Positions 1 to 18,578 are shown, counted from the first letter of the stretch. The stretch: DNA of 30,062 bases from Allobosea sp. (GCA_024231975.1 JAAEQB010000105.1:1-30062); one strand, 5' to 3'. Notes: generated by a model not told the origin, from the sequence alone. A program made the numbers and translations.

Positions 1-141
1 ATACGCCGTGAACGACGCACCACCCGACTCCGCCAGAACCTTCGTGATCGCAGCCGTCAAAGACGTCTTGCCATGGTCGACGTGACCAATCGTACCAATG
101 TTGCAGTGCGGCTTCGTCCGCGAAAACTTCTCTTTGGCCAT
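1..141 (-). CDS. tuf: Elongation factor Tu, N-terminal fragment (copy 1, cut by window edge)
   Basis: EF-Tu is the GTPase that carries aminoacyl-tRNA to the ribosomal A site in the cytoplasm. Only the first 47 codons are inside the window, starting from an ATG whose complement lies at 139-141. The peptide begins MAKEKFSRTKPHCN and contains the P-loop GHVDHGKT (G1 motif), which is diagnostic for EF-Tu rather than EF-G or SelB. It follows fusA by 50 nt on the same strand, the usual last position of the rpsL-rpsG-fusA-tuf operon. A second tuf gene ends at the other edge of the window. The rest of this copy lies outside, so intactness cannot be judged. Confidence 0.96.
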   Translation of the reverse strand, partial: MAKEKFSRTKPHCNIGTIGHVDHGKTSLTAAITKVLAESGGASFTAY

Positions 142-191
142 CGTAGCCTCCGTCAGATCTCTTCAAGTGTTCCGTGTAATGCGTTCTTAGA

Positions 192-2267
<2,076 letters not shown>

Positions 2268-2303
2268 GGGAATGCTCTGTCTTTCCGGGTCGTAACGGAC
2301 GAA

Positions 2304-2774
2304 TTACCAGCGGTAGTGCGAGAAGGCGCGGTTGGCTTCCGCCATCCGGTGCGTGTCTTCGCGCTTCTTGACGGCGTTGCCACGGTTGTTCGCGGCGTCC
2401 ATCAGCTCGGCCGAGAGGCGCTCGACCATGGTGCGGTCGTTGCGGCCACGGGCGGCGGCGATCAGCCAACGGATGGCGAGAGCCTGGCGGCGCTCGGTGC
2501 GAACCTCGACGGGGACCTGGTAGGTCGCGCCGCCGACGCGGCGGGAGCGGACCTCGATCGCCGGGGCGACGTTCTCGAGCGCGGTCTTGAAGACGGCGAG
2601 CGGGTCGCTCTTCAGCTTGCCCTCGATGATATCGAAGGCGCCGTAGACGATGCCTTCGGCGGTCGACTTCTTGCCCTCGTACATGACCGAGTTCATGAAC
2701 TTGGTCACGACCACGTCGCCGAACTTGGCGTCGGGAATGATCTCGCGCTTCTCTGCACTATGGCGGCGGGACAT
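2304..2774 (-). CDS. rpsG: 30S ribosomal protein S7
   Basis: S7 is a primary binder of the 3' domain of 16S rRNA and nucleates assembly of the small-subunit head. In enteric bacteria it is also the translational repressor of the str operon. The 156-residue product begins MSRRHSAEKREIIPDAKFGD, followed by the family stretch FMNSVMYEGKKSTAEGIVY and a C terminus ending in RAFSHYRW, all typical of bacterial S7. It sits between rpsL (71-nt gap holding a strong hairpin) and fusA (36-nt gap). Whether S7 also represses here cannot be read from sequence alone. Confidence 0.98.
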   Translation of the reverse strand: MSRRHSAEKREIIPDAKFGDVVVTKFMNSVMYEGKKSTAEGIVYGAFDIIEGKLKSDPLAVFKTALENVAPAIEVRSRRVGGATYQVPVEVRTERRQALAIRWLIAAARGRNDRTMVERLSAELMDAANNRGNAVKKREDTHRMAEANRAFSHYRW

Positions 2775-2809
2775 CGTCTAGTCTCCGGTCAATTCTTCTA
2801 AAACGGCGA

Positions 2810-2835
2810 ACCGGCTGGGCCCCTGCCCGGCCGGT
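2810..2835 (-). other. Stem-loop in the rpsL-rpsG intergenic region
   Basis: Inverted repeat with an 11-bp stem (one G-U type wobble) around a 4-nt loop: arms at 2810-2820 and 2825-2835. It lies just after the rpsL stop codon. On the transcribed strand a short T run (TTTT) follows only after about six other bases, so it is not a good intrinsic terminator. It is more likely a processing, attenuation or S7-binding structure in the str mRNA. The function is inferred only from position. Confidence 0.5.
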
Positions 2836-2845
2836 CCGACACTGA

Positions 2846-3217
2846 TTACTTCGGACGCTTGGCGCCGTACTTCGAACGGCGCTGCTTGCGGTTCTTGACG
2901 CCCTGCGTGTCGAGCACGCCGCGCAGGATGTGATAGCGCACGCCGGGAAGGTCCTTCACGCGGCCGCCACGGATCATGACGACCGAGTGCTCCTGGAGGT
3001 TGTGACCCTCACCCGGAATGTAGCCGATGACCTCGAAGCCGTTGGTCAGGCGCACCTTGGCGACCTTACGGAGCGCCGAGTTCGGCTTCTTCGGGGTCGT
3101 CGTATAGACGCGCGTGCAGACGCCGCGCTTCTGCGGGCAATTCTCGAGCGCCGGCGCGGTGTTGCGCGCCTTGACCGGCGAGCGCGGCTTGCGGATCAGC
3201 TGGCTGATTGTCGGCAT
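2846..3217 (-). CDS. rpsL: 30S ribosomal protein S12
   Basis: S12 sits at the decoding centre of the small subunit and affects accuracy. The 123-residue product has the family start MPTISQLIRKPR, the loop TTPKKPNSALRKVAKVRLTN and the RVKDLPGVRYHILRG segment, and ends in SKYGAKRPK. The two lysines where streptomycin-resistance substitutions usually occur (in KKPNSALRK and RVKDLPG) are both wild type. The ATG at 3217 follows a GAGAGG Shine-Dalgarno-like sequence. It is the first gene of the rpsL-rpsG-fusA-tuf operon, with a promoter candidate about 270 nt upstream. Confidence 0.98.
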   Translation of the reverse strand: MPTISQLIRKPRSPVKARNTAPALENCPQKRGVCTRVYTTTPKKPNSALRKVAKVRLTNGFEVIGYIPGEGHNLQEHSVVMIRGGRVKDLPGVRYHILRGVLDTQGVKNRKQRRSKYGAKRPK

Positions 3218-3613
3218 TTAAGGCCTCTCGCTCCCTTGAGCGCTTGATGAATTCGGTGTCCATTCCAGCACCGCGCGAGGCCATGACCAAACGAAGCCGC
3301 GCCATCGGCGCCCTTTTACGGGGCCTCAGGCGCGTTCGCCATGCAGAGGAACACGGAACGAGCCCGCATTCATGCGTCCTGCCATGTCGTCGTTAGACGC
3401 TGGAATTCCGATGGAGTTTCGGTCGCGAACCTCGCTTGCAACAAAGGCAAGCGACAAACGTGTCCGACAGCCATCGACAGTGGCGCGCTTATGACTCAGG
3501 TAAGGATTCGCGTCAACCCCGGATTTGCCCCTTTGGGCCCGTTCCGGTCAGCTTGCTCTGCAGGCCGACCGGGTAAGCAGTCTCTAGGCTAAAAGTCAGA
3601 GACGGATTCAGCT
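3218..3613 (-). promoter_or_regulatory. Intergenic region: leader of the rpsL operon
   Basis: This 396-nt gap separates the end of the ABC transporter gene from rpsL. It holds the str-operon promoter candidate (3488-3516) and an apparent untranslated leader of about 260 nt. An imperfect inverted repeat, ccggtc/gaccgg (3544-3572), lies just after the transporter stop and may mark the end of that transcript, but no T run follows it on the minus strand. I see no convincing gene in the gap. Short open frames here lack recognisable products. Confidence 0.45.
3488..3516 (-). promoter_or_regulatory. Candidate promoter of the rpsL-rpsG-fusA-tuf operon
   Basis: On the minus strand TTGACG (3511-3516) and CATAAG (3488-3493) are separated by exactly 17 nt. 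The -35 element matches the sigma-70 family consensus well and the -10 moderately. Transcription would start near 3481, leaving a leader of about 264 nt before rpsL. The assignment is by pattern only. Confidence 0.5.
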
Positions 3614-5620
3614 TCAATCGTCCTCATCTTCGGCACTCGCGCGCATCTGGTCGTTCCAGAGCTTGCGGTAAAGGCCGGAACGCTTGCGCATCAGCGTCGC
3701 ATGGTCGCCGCGCTGCACGACCCGGCCCGCTTCCATGACGATGATTTCGTCCATGTCGGCGACCGAGGTCAGCCGGTGCGTCACGAACAACAGGCTGCGG
3801 CCGCGGCCGATCTTCTTCAAGGTGCGGTTGATCGCGGCCTCGGTGGTCTGGTCGAGCGCCGAGGTCGCCTCGTCAAGCAGCAGAATCGCCGGATCGCGCA
3901 GCAGGGCCCGGGCGATGGCGATTCGCTGGCGCTGCCCTCCCGACAGGGTTTCGCCGCGCTCGCCGACGATGGTGTCGTAGCCTTCGGGCAGGCTCGTGAT
4001 GAACTTATGGATCTCAGCCTTCTTCGCGGCAGCCTCGACCTCGGCGTCCGAGGCTTCCAATGAGCCGAGCCGGATGTTCTCGCGCAGCGAGGTGTTGAAC
4101 AGGACATTGTCCTGGAACACCACCGCCATCTGGGCGCGCAGCGAATCGCGGGTGACGCTGGCGATATCGACGCCGTCGATCGTCACCTTGCCGCGCTGCG
4201 GATCATGGAAGCGCAGCAGCAGGCTGAGCAGCGTGCTCTTGCCCGCCCCGCTCGGCCCGACGATGGCGATGCGCGTGCCGGCGGGAATCGCAAGGTCGAG
4301 CCCGTCGACCTGGGCGCCCTCCCCGCCATAGGAGAAGCGCACGCCCTGAAAGCCGATCTCGCGAGCGATGCGCGGGCACTCGACCGCGTTCGGCCGGTCG
4401 GAGACCCGGATCGGCTCGTCGAGGATGTCGCGCATGTGCCGGACGGCGCCGGAGGCGTCGATCACCACCGGGATGTACTGGGTCAGGTGGTTGAGGTTGT
4501 AGGTGATCTCCCAGAACACCGCCTCGAAGGCGACGAAGGTGCCGACCGTGATCACGTCGTTGAAGGTGAGATAGGCGCCGATCGCCAGCACGATCAGGTG
4601 CAGCCAGAGCACGACGATGGTGATCGAGCGCTCGACCATGGTGTTGAGGAAGGTCGAGCGCGACTGCGCCGCCCTGAGCACGCTGTTGCGCTGGCCGAAC
4701 CAGAGCTGCGAGACGCGCACGAGGCCGAAGGCCTTCACCACCGGCTGGGCGCCGATATTCTCCTGGACGACGCCGAGCTCGCCGGCCTGCGCCCGCTTAA
4801 CCTCGTAGCTGGCGGCAACCGCCTTCGGCGTGAGCAGCCGCGGCCCGATCAGCGCGATCGGGATGATCAGCAGCGCCAGCAGGCCAAGCTCGGTGTTGAG
4901 GTAGATCAGCAGCGCGATGCCGGCGAGCAGCTCGAGCAGCGGCAGCGCGCCCCAATTGGCGAAATGGATGACCGCCTCTTCATAGGTGGTCATGTCGTTC
5001 GAGAAGCGCGACAGGATCTCGCCGCGGCGATGCCGCTCATAGAAACTCAGCGGCAGCTTCTGGATATGCTCGAACAACGAGCGGCGCACATCGGTGGTGA
5101 TCGCCGCCGTCACCTTCGCGTCGATCCATTCGTACCAGATCGCCACCACCGAGGTGATGATCCCGGCGATCCCGAGCACGCTGAGGATGAAGATCAGCTC
5201 GCTGCGGTCCTTGTCCTCGAACACCTCGTCGAGGAGGTATTTGAGCGAGAGCGGCATCAGCACGTTGAAGGCCATCTCGACCAACAGGCCGAGGCCGACC
5301 AGGGCGATGCCGAGCCGATGCGGGCCGAGATGCGGCCAGGTGAAGGAGAGGACGCCTCTCAGCGCCCCCGCGGCTTCGCCGGCGGTGTAGACGACCGGAC
5401 CGTCATCGTCCTCATCGTCGCCCTCTTCATCATCCTCGTCGTCTTCGTCCTCGTCGTCATCCGCCTCGGAAGCGCCGGACTGCAGCGCACGCCGCTTCGG
5501 CTCCTCGGGCGGGCGCGACGCCGGCCGCTTCGCCGCGCCGGCAGCGCCAGCGGTCTTCACCGCCGGATCGGGCACAGCACTATTCTCGCCGGTCCCCGGC
5601 TTGACCTCGTCGTCGCTCAC
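3614..5620 (-). CDS. ABC transporter, fused permease and ATPase (exporter type)
   Basis: Half-size ABC exporter of 668 residues that would act as a dimer in the inner membrane. The transmembrane domain (about residues 100-375) has around six hydrophobic segments. The ATPase domain carries Walker A GPSGAGKST (455-463), Q-loop VVFQDN (500-505), signature LSGGQRQRIAIARAL, Walker B ILLLDEATSALD and the H-loop histidine in FVTHRLTS, so it should be active. The substrate is unknown; lipid, peptide, polysaccharide or drug exporters share this layout. Unusual features are an Ala/Pro/Lys-rich N-terminal extension with a run of about 22 nearly all Asp/Glu residues (52-73) and a second acidic end (EDEDD). 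The start is a GTG at 5620. It follows the flavoprotein-methyltransferase gene by 63 nt and may share its transcript. Confidence 0.9.
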   Translation of the reverse strand: MSDDEVKPGTGENSAVPDPAVKTAGAAGAAKRPASRPPEEPKRRALQSGASEADDDEDEDDEDDEEGDDEDDDGPVVYTAGEAAGALRGVLSFTWPHLGPHRLGIALVGLGLLVEMAFNVLMPLSLKYLLDEVFEDKDRSELIFILSVLGIAGIITSVVAIWYEWIDAKVTAAITTDVRRSLFEHIQKLPLSFYERHRRGEILSRFSNDMTTYEEAVIHFANWGALPLLELLAGIALLIYLNTELGLLALLIIPIALIGPRLLTPKAVAASYEVKRAQAGELGVVQENIGAQPVVKAFGLVRVSQLWFGQRNSVLRAAQSRSTFLNTMVERSITIVVLWLHLIVLAIGAYLTFNDVITVGTFVAFEAVFWEITYNLNHLTQYIPVVIDASGAVRHMRDILDEPIRVSDRPNAVECPRIAREIGFQGVRFSYGGEGAQVDGLDLAIPAGTRIAIVGPSGAGKSTLLSLLLRFHDPQRGKVTIDGVDIASVTRDSLRAQMAVVFQDNVLFNTSLRENIRLGSLEASDAEVEAAAKKAEIHKFITSLPEGYDTIVGERGETLSGGQRQRIAIARALLRDPAILLLDEATSALDQTTEAAINRTLKKIGRGRSLLFVTHRLTSVADMDEIIVMEAGRVVQRGDHATLMRKRSGLYRKLWNDQMRASAEDEDD

Positions 5621-5683
5621 TGCTTACCGGCAGAGCTGAACTCGCTCCACCGCCCCCTGACCAATCGGACTGTCTGCTCTGAC

Positions 5684-7771
5684 TCAGGCGCTATCGGGCG
5701 CGATGCGGTTGAAGAAGCAGTAGCGCAGGCTCTCCGCATCCTCGTACCAGCGGCCCGGCCCCTTGTCGGCGGCGAGCGTGCGCTGCCAGACCGCGTCGAG
5801 CATCTCCTGGCTCTGGATCGCCATGTCGAAATCCTCGTCGAAGAACAGCTCCGACCATTCCCACCAGGTCGCGAGCTTCTTCACCCCACGCAGCAGGTCG
5901 TACATGTCGCAGACCTCGGAAGTGAGATCAGCCGTCACCGAGCCGAAATAGACGCCGCGCTTCGCCACCCGGTGCAGCTCGCTGAGCGCATCGGCAACGC
6001 CGCGCTTGCCGAGATGGGCAAGGCAGCTCTCATAGACGAAGTCGAAGGAGCCATCCTCGAAAGGCAGGTCCGCGACCGTGCCGAGCAGGTTGTACTTGGC
6101 GAGATGCGCCGGCGTGCGGCCATGGATGTAGCGGTTGTTCTCGATGCCCCAGGCATCGATGCCGAGCTCGCGCAGCGCTCCGACGAGCTCGCCCGAGGCG
6201 GAGCCGGCGACCAGCAGCCTGAAGCCGGGCTTGGGCTGCCAGACCATGTCGATCAGGTCGCGGATGTAGGCGGGGTCGCTGAAGCGGCGCCAGACCTCGT
6301 GATAGGAGCCGGCGCCGCGATAGGCGTCGAAATAGCCGCGGTCGATGCGCGGGGACGGCTCGGGCACGACGATGCCGCCCGCCTCCCCGGCCCGCTTGGC
6401 GAGCCCGGTGGCATAGCGCTGGCGCATCACCTTGCTCAGCATCAGGTCGCTGGCGATGTCGGCGGAATCGAGCACGCCGTTCAGCGTCGAGTCGAATAGG
6501 TAGTCACCGACGACGATCAGCCCGTCATGCTCCCTCGGCTCCGGTAGATGGTTCGTCACCACGTCGCGCACCGGGACGCCGCCCGGGATCGCGTTCACCG
6601 AGGCCATCCAGCGATGCACCTTGGCCTCGATCAGATGCGGGAAGGGATCGCCGAGCGAGGCCGGCAGCGACTTCAGCGCCGCCTTGGTCAACGCCTCGTC
6701 GTCGAGATTGGCATAGGACAGCGCATCGACGCCGGCGATCAGCCAGTTGAGCACGCCATGGCGGCCGACATCGTGCCGCGCACCCTCGATATAGACGCAG
6801 CAGCCGCCAAAGCTCTCCGACATGAACCAGGCGCCCTCGATCTGGCCCTCCCAGAACGGCTTGTCGAACAGGGCGGCGACGCGCAGGTAATGCGCCGGCC
6901 GGTCGAAATGCGCGAGATGGCGGCTCATGCCCTGGCGCAGGCGGCCCTCGCCGAAATCGATGGTGCCGAGCCAGTTGTGCGGCAGGCACATCAGCACGAA
7001 GTCGAATTCGCGCGTCTCCGGGCCCTTGCCGTTCATCATGTCGAGCTTGTAGCGGCCGCCTTCAGCCTTGCCGACGCTGAGAACGCGATGGTTCAGGAAG
7101 ACCTCGGCGTCGAGCGCTGCGCTCAGACCCTCGACCAGCTGCTCGTTGCCGTTCTGGATCGAGTAGACGTCGATATAGCCGTCGACATCCATCAGGTAGT
7201 TCTTCAGCGCATTGAGGCCGTTGCTGACATGCCCCTCCGAGGCGATGTCGGAGCGCGCCATCGCCCGGAAGAAGCGCCGCGCCACCGGATCGGCCACCTC
7301 CTGCTCGAGCACCTCGTCGGCGGTCATGAACATCCAGGGATGGTTGTTGTCGTGCTTGCCGGCCCCTTCGTAATAGGCCTGCTGCGACAGCAGCTCGGCG
7401 CAGCGCGCCCGGAATGCCAGGATGGCGTCGGCAGTGGCATCGCCATAGCGCCGGCGCATGCCCTCGACACCATCGACCAGCTTGCCGTCGAGGTGGAGGG
7501 CCTGCGAATCCATCGGAATGGTCTGGAAGCCGAAGCCCTCGATCATCTCGCGCAGCGGGTCATGGCCGAGCTGCGAATAGCCATAGATCTCGGCAACGCC
7601 GGCCTCGTACAGGGCCGGCGCACCGTCAAAGCGACGCGAGACGATTTTGCCGCCGAGCCGCTCGGACGCCTCGAACAGCGCCACCCGGCACAGGCCCTGC
7701 ATCTTCTTGCGGACCTGCCAGGCCGTCATCAGCCCGCCGGGGCCGCCCCCGACAATCGCAACTTCCAACAT
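5684..7771 (-). CDS. Amine-oxidase-like flavoprotein fused to a SAM methyltransferase domain
   Basis: Two-domain enzyme of 695 residues from the ATG at 7771; a GTG at 7804 would add 11 residues. I prefer the ATG because the FAD-binding motif VAIVGGGPGG then falls at residues 5-14, as usual. The N-terminal half (about 1-450) resembles FAD-dependent amine oxidases and protoporphyrinogen-oxidase-like proteins: dinucleotide motif, the FEASERLGGK segment, and the C-terminal FAD-contact region GDYLFDSTLNGVLDSADIA (about 422-440). The C-terminal part (about 510-620) looks like a class I methyltransferase: VAGSASGE as motif I, an acidic residue in WGIENN, and LPFEDGSFDFVYESCLAHL as the type-11 post-motif region. 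The glycine motif is degenerate (GSASG). The substrate is unknown. It is flanked by a LuxR-type gene upstream and an ABC exporter downstream. Confidence 0.8.
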   Translation of the reverse strand: MLEVAIVGGGPGGLMTAWQVRKKMQGLCRVALFEASERLGGKIVSRRFDGAPALYEAGVAEIYGYSQLGHDPLREMIEGFGFQTIPMDSQALHLDGKLVDGVEGMRRRYGDATADAILAFRARCAELLSQQAYYEGAGKHDNNHPWMFMTADEVLEQEVADPVARRFFRAMARSDIASEGHVSNGLNALKNYLMDVDGYIDVYSIQNGNEQLVEGLSAALDAEVFLNHRVLSVGKAEGGRYKLDMMNGKGPETREFDFVLMCLPHNWLGTIDFGEGRLRQGMSRHLAHFDRPAHYLRVAALFDKPFWEGQIEGAWFMSESFGGCCVYIEGARHDVGRHGVLNWLIAGVDALSYANLDDEALTKAALKSLPASLGDPFPHLIEAKVHRWMASVNAIPGGVPVRDVVTNHLPEPREHDGLIVVGDYLFDSTLNGVLDSADIASDLMLSKVMRQRYATGLAKRAGEAGGIVVPEPSPRIDRGYFDAYRGAGSYHEVWRRFSDPAYIRDLIDMVWQPKPGFRLLVAGSASGELVGALRELGIDAWGIENNRYIHGRTPAHLAKYNLLGTVADLPFEDGSFDFVYESCLAHLGKRGVADALSELHRVAKRGVYFGSVTADLTSEVCDMYDLLRGVKKLATWWEWSELFFDEDFDMAIQSQEMLDAVWQRTLAADKGPGRWYEDAESLRYCFFNRIAPDSA

Positions 7772-8024
7772 CCTATCAGCCCCACCCAGCCTATAGCGCG
7801 TCACGCTCTGCTGAGAGGATCATAGCGCCACGGAGTTGCCATAATTTTACCGCCGCAGCGATGCATCTGTTTTAGTGCGAGCCCACCTTGTCGCATCCGC
7901 TCCGGCTCGCCGTCGCGAGCGCGCGACGATGCCGCTCGCAGGACCCGGCTTCACCGGCAAAGCCCTTGCTGTCGCCAGTGGGACAATCGCTCGGGAGCTC
8001 GACGCCGGCCCCGAACGTGGCAGC

Positions 8025-9119
8025 CTAGCCCCGCCCCGACGGATCGCTTGTCACGCCGGCCCCGCGCAACAGGCCGATCAGGTCGGCCTGGCGATGCAGG
8101 CCGGTCTTGGCCATGACGCGCTTCAGCGTCGAACGCGCCGTCTCCTCCATCACGCCGAGCGCCGCCGCCGCCTCGCGAGGACGATGCCCCGCCGCGATCA
8201 GCGCGGCGAGCCTGGCCTCGGCCGGCGTCAGATCGAACAGGCCCTGGACGACATCGGCGGTCGGCACGTCCTTCACCACCACCGGCGTCACCACCAGAAT
8301 GCTCGCAGCCCGCGAGAAGATGTCGTGGGCGACGCCACGGATCGGCGTCAGATGCAGGATCAGCGGCGGCTGGTTCTCGCGGCGCGCCACCGGGATCGAG
8401 CGTACCGTCGCGCTGGCGATCTGCCCCCTCGCCTGCAGGGCGGCCCCGAGCAGGCCATCGGCCGCAGTGTCGACCAGGCCGAGCCGCGACGGGCGATCGA
8501 CCGCAACGGACGGGATCAGCGCCTCGAAGCGCGGGTTGAGCGCCAGCGCCCGCCCCTCGCGATCGAGGATCGCCGCCGGCAGCCCGATCGCTTCCAGCGC
8601 GCGGGCGGCCCCCTGCGCCCGCTCGAATTCGAGCCGTGACGAGAGCAGCATCGCCCGCGCCAGATGCGGCCGCATCCGGTCGAAGCGCGCGATCAGCTGG
8701 TCCTCGACATGGCCCTCCCCGAGCTCGCGCTCGGCATGCAGGATGAAAGCCTCGCCGGTCGGCGACGCGATCGAGGTGGCGACCCCGATGCCGAGCCCCT
8801 GTGGCAGTAGATAATCGCGATAGACCGGCTCGCTCGCCATCTCAGCGTCTGAGAGGATATCGATGTCGCGCAGGAAGCCGGCATGACGACGCTCGAGCAG
8901 GCGCCGCGTCCGCTCATTGCCGGGAAAGCGGTTGAAATGCGTCGAGACGACCTGGTCGAACTCTGGCGAGGACGAAATCCAGCGATTGGAGCTCGGCGTC
9001 ACCGCGATCAGCACCGCGCCGGCGCCACGCGCGATCTCCTGGAAGCGCCGCAGAACTTGCGGCCATAGCTCCGGGACCACCGCCGCTTCGTAAAGACTGT
9101 CGAGAAATTGCTCGTCCAT
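8025..9119 (-). CDS. LuxR-family transcriptional regulator
   Basis: A 364-residue DNA-binding regulator. The C terminus (about 295-355) is a LuxR/GerE helix-turn-helix: FDLTPAEARLAALIAAGH, then REAAAALGVMEETARSTLKRVMAKTGLHRQADLI. The middle (about 165-285) has a PAS-like look (LEAIGLPAAILDREGRALALNPRFEAL). The N-terminal 150 residues match no sensor I can name, and I see no autoinducer-binding signature or receiver domain. It starts with an ATG at 9119 and ends in TAG. A CTTGAC hexamer at 9200-9205 on the minus strand could be its -35, but no good -10 follows. It is between rpoC and the flavoprotein gene and could regulate the latter, but that is inference from position. Confidence 0.85.
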   Translation of the reverse strand: MDEQFLDSLYEAAVVPELWPQVLRRFQEIARGAGAVLIAVTPSSNRWISSSPEFDQVVSTHFNRFPGNERTRRLLERRHAGFLRDIDILSDAEMASEPVYRDYLLPQGLGIGVATSIASPTGEAFILHAERELGEGHVEDQLIARFDRMRPHLARAMLLSSRLEFERAQGAARALEAIGLPAAILDREGRALALNPRFEALIPSVAVDRPSRLGLVDTAADGLLGAALQARGQIASATVRSIPVARRENQPPLILHLTPIRGVAHDIFSRAASILVVTPVVVKDVPTADVVQGLFDLTPAEARLAALIAAGHRPREAAAALGVMEETARSTLKRVMAKTGLHRQADLIGLLRGAGVTSDPSGRG

Positions 9120-9406
9120 ACCCCGCTGCCTGCACCGTCGTGCCTCGCCGCCCCCGGCAAGCTCTCGCGGACAAGCTTAGGCCAATTACAGACTCGAAGG
9201 TCAAGCAAGGCAGGTCGCAATAATTGTTGCTCCGTCTCTAGGGAATGCCCGCAGAGGTGGAGCGTGACGCGAAGTCGCGAACCAGCTTACACCTTTCCAC
9301 TTTACGCCTATCGGGTGCCAAAACATGGCACAATCAGCCCGAGCCGATATCAATCCAGCCAGCCGCTGATCTTTCGCCACCGCAGGCACGGCAGGACGAG
9401 CCCATG

Positions 9407-9434
9407 AAAAAAGGCCGCCCCGAGGGGCGGCCTT
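9407..9434 (-). terminator. Rho-independent terminator after rpoC
   Basis: A perfect 10-bp stem (arms 9411-9420 and 9425-9434) around a 4-nt loop is followed on the minus strand by a run of six T residues (complement of 9407-9412). It lies 35 nt past the rpoC stop codon and closes the rplJL-rpoBC transcription unit. Confidence 0.9.
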
Positions 9435-9469
9435 GATGATGTGCGCTGTCCGCGCCGATGCGGGGCGGC

Positions 9470-13654
<4,185 letters not shown>

Positions 13655-13718
13655 AGCCTGTCTCCTATGGCCGGTGGGATTTCAAGGGAAACCGCCCTGC
13701 CCGACCTTTGATCCATCG

Positions 13719-13742
13719 GCCGGCGGCGACACTGCCGCCGGC
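13719..13742 (-). other. Stem-loop in the rpoB-rpoC intergenic region (distal)
   Basis: Perfect 9-bp GC-rich stem, gccggcggc (13719-13727) with gccgccggc (13734-13742), and a 6-nt loop. No T run follows on the minus strand, so it should not terminate strongly. It is a likely RNA stability or processing element between the two RNA polymerase genes. Confidence 0.5.
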
Positions 13743-13757
13743 ATGAGTAACGAACGC

Positions 13758-13781
13758 CGTCGCGCCCTTGCGGGCGTGACG
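13758..13781 (-). other. Stem-loop immediately after the rpoB stop codon
   Basis: Stem of about 10 bp with one G-U wobble (arms 13758-13767 and 13772-13781) and the loop ttgc. It starts only two bases after the rpoB stop codon and is followed by the second hairpin at 13719-13742. There is no T run, so intrinsic termination is unlikely. Confidence 0.45.
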
Positions 13782-13783
13782 CC

Positions 13784-17905
<4,122 letters not shown>

Positions 17906-17923
17906 GTTCCTCGCAATCTCGGA

Positions 17924-17975
17924 CGGCTCACCCGGGGGTCCGGGCCTCAGGCGGAACGGGCCGCCGGGTGAGCCG
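17924..17975 (-). promoter_or_regulatory. Long inverted repeat just upstream of the rpoB ribosome-binding site
   Basis: Perfect 12-bp arms, cggctcacccgg (17924-17935) and ccgggtgagccg (17964-17975), enclose 28 nt. In the mRNA this would form a stable stem ending about ten bases before the rpoB Shine-Dalgarno sequence. It is placed to affect RNA processing or rpoB translation relative to the more abundant L7/L12. No T run follows. The role is inferred. Confidence 0.5.
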
Positions 17976-18073
17976 CTCGGCGCTCATGCGCGCCGACGTT
18001 CAAACTGGATCGACCTGCATCGTGGCAGGCCCTGCAAAGACGCCGTTCCGGTGACCGGAAACGACGCAACAGC

Positions 18074-18098
18074 CCCGGAGGCGGCGAACCGCCCCGGG
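18074..18098 (-). promoter_or_regulatory. UUCG-capped hairpin in the rplL-rpoB gap (attenuator or processing candidate)
   Basis: On the minus strand a GC stem of 5 + 5 bp with one bulged base closes a TTCG tetraloop (complement of 18085-18088). It starts about 45 nt after the rplL stop. In E. coli the same gap holds a partial attenuator and an RNase III site. This hairpin is in the equivalent place but lacks a clear T run, so partial attenuation or processing is more likely than full termination. Confidence 0.5.
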
Positions 18099-18143
18099 AC
18101 TGTCCTTGTCGACTAGATACGGACCGGCATCAGCCGGCCCGGC

Positions 18144-18527
<384 letters not shown>

Positions 18528-18578
18528 TGTTTAAGTTCCTGATGTAAGAGGTTCGAACGATTAACGGTTGTCGGCTGC

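Noticed and set aside
3298..3320. Hairpin gcgcc-atc-ggcgc followed by a T run in the rpsL leader
   Set aside because: The T run follows on the plus strand, while transcription here is on the minus strand; the stem is only 5 bp.
4205..6499. A 764-codon plus-strand frame spanning the ABC transporter and flavoprotein genes
   Set aside because: It crosses two well-supported minus-strand genes and shows only low-complexity shadow sequence.
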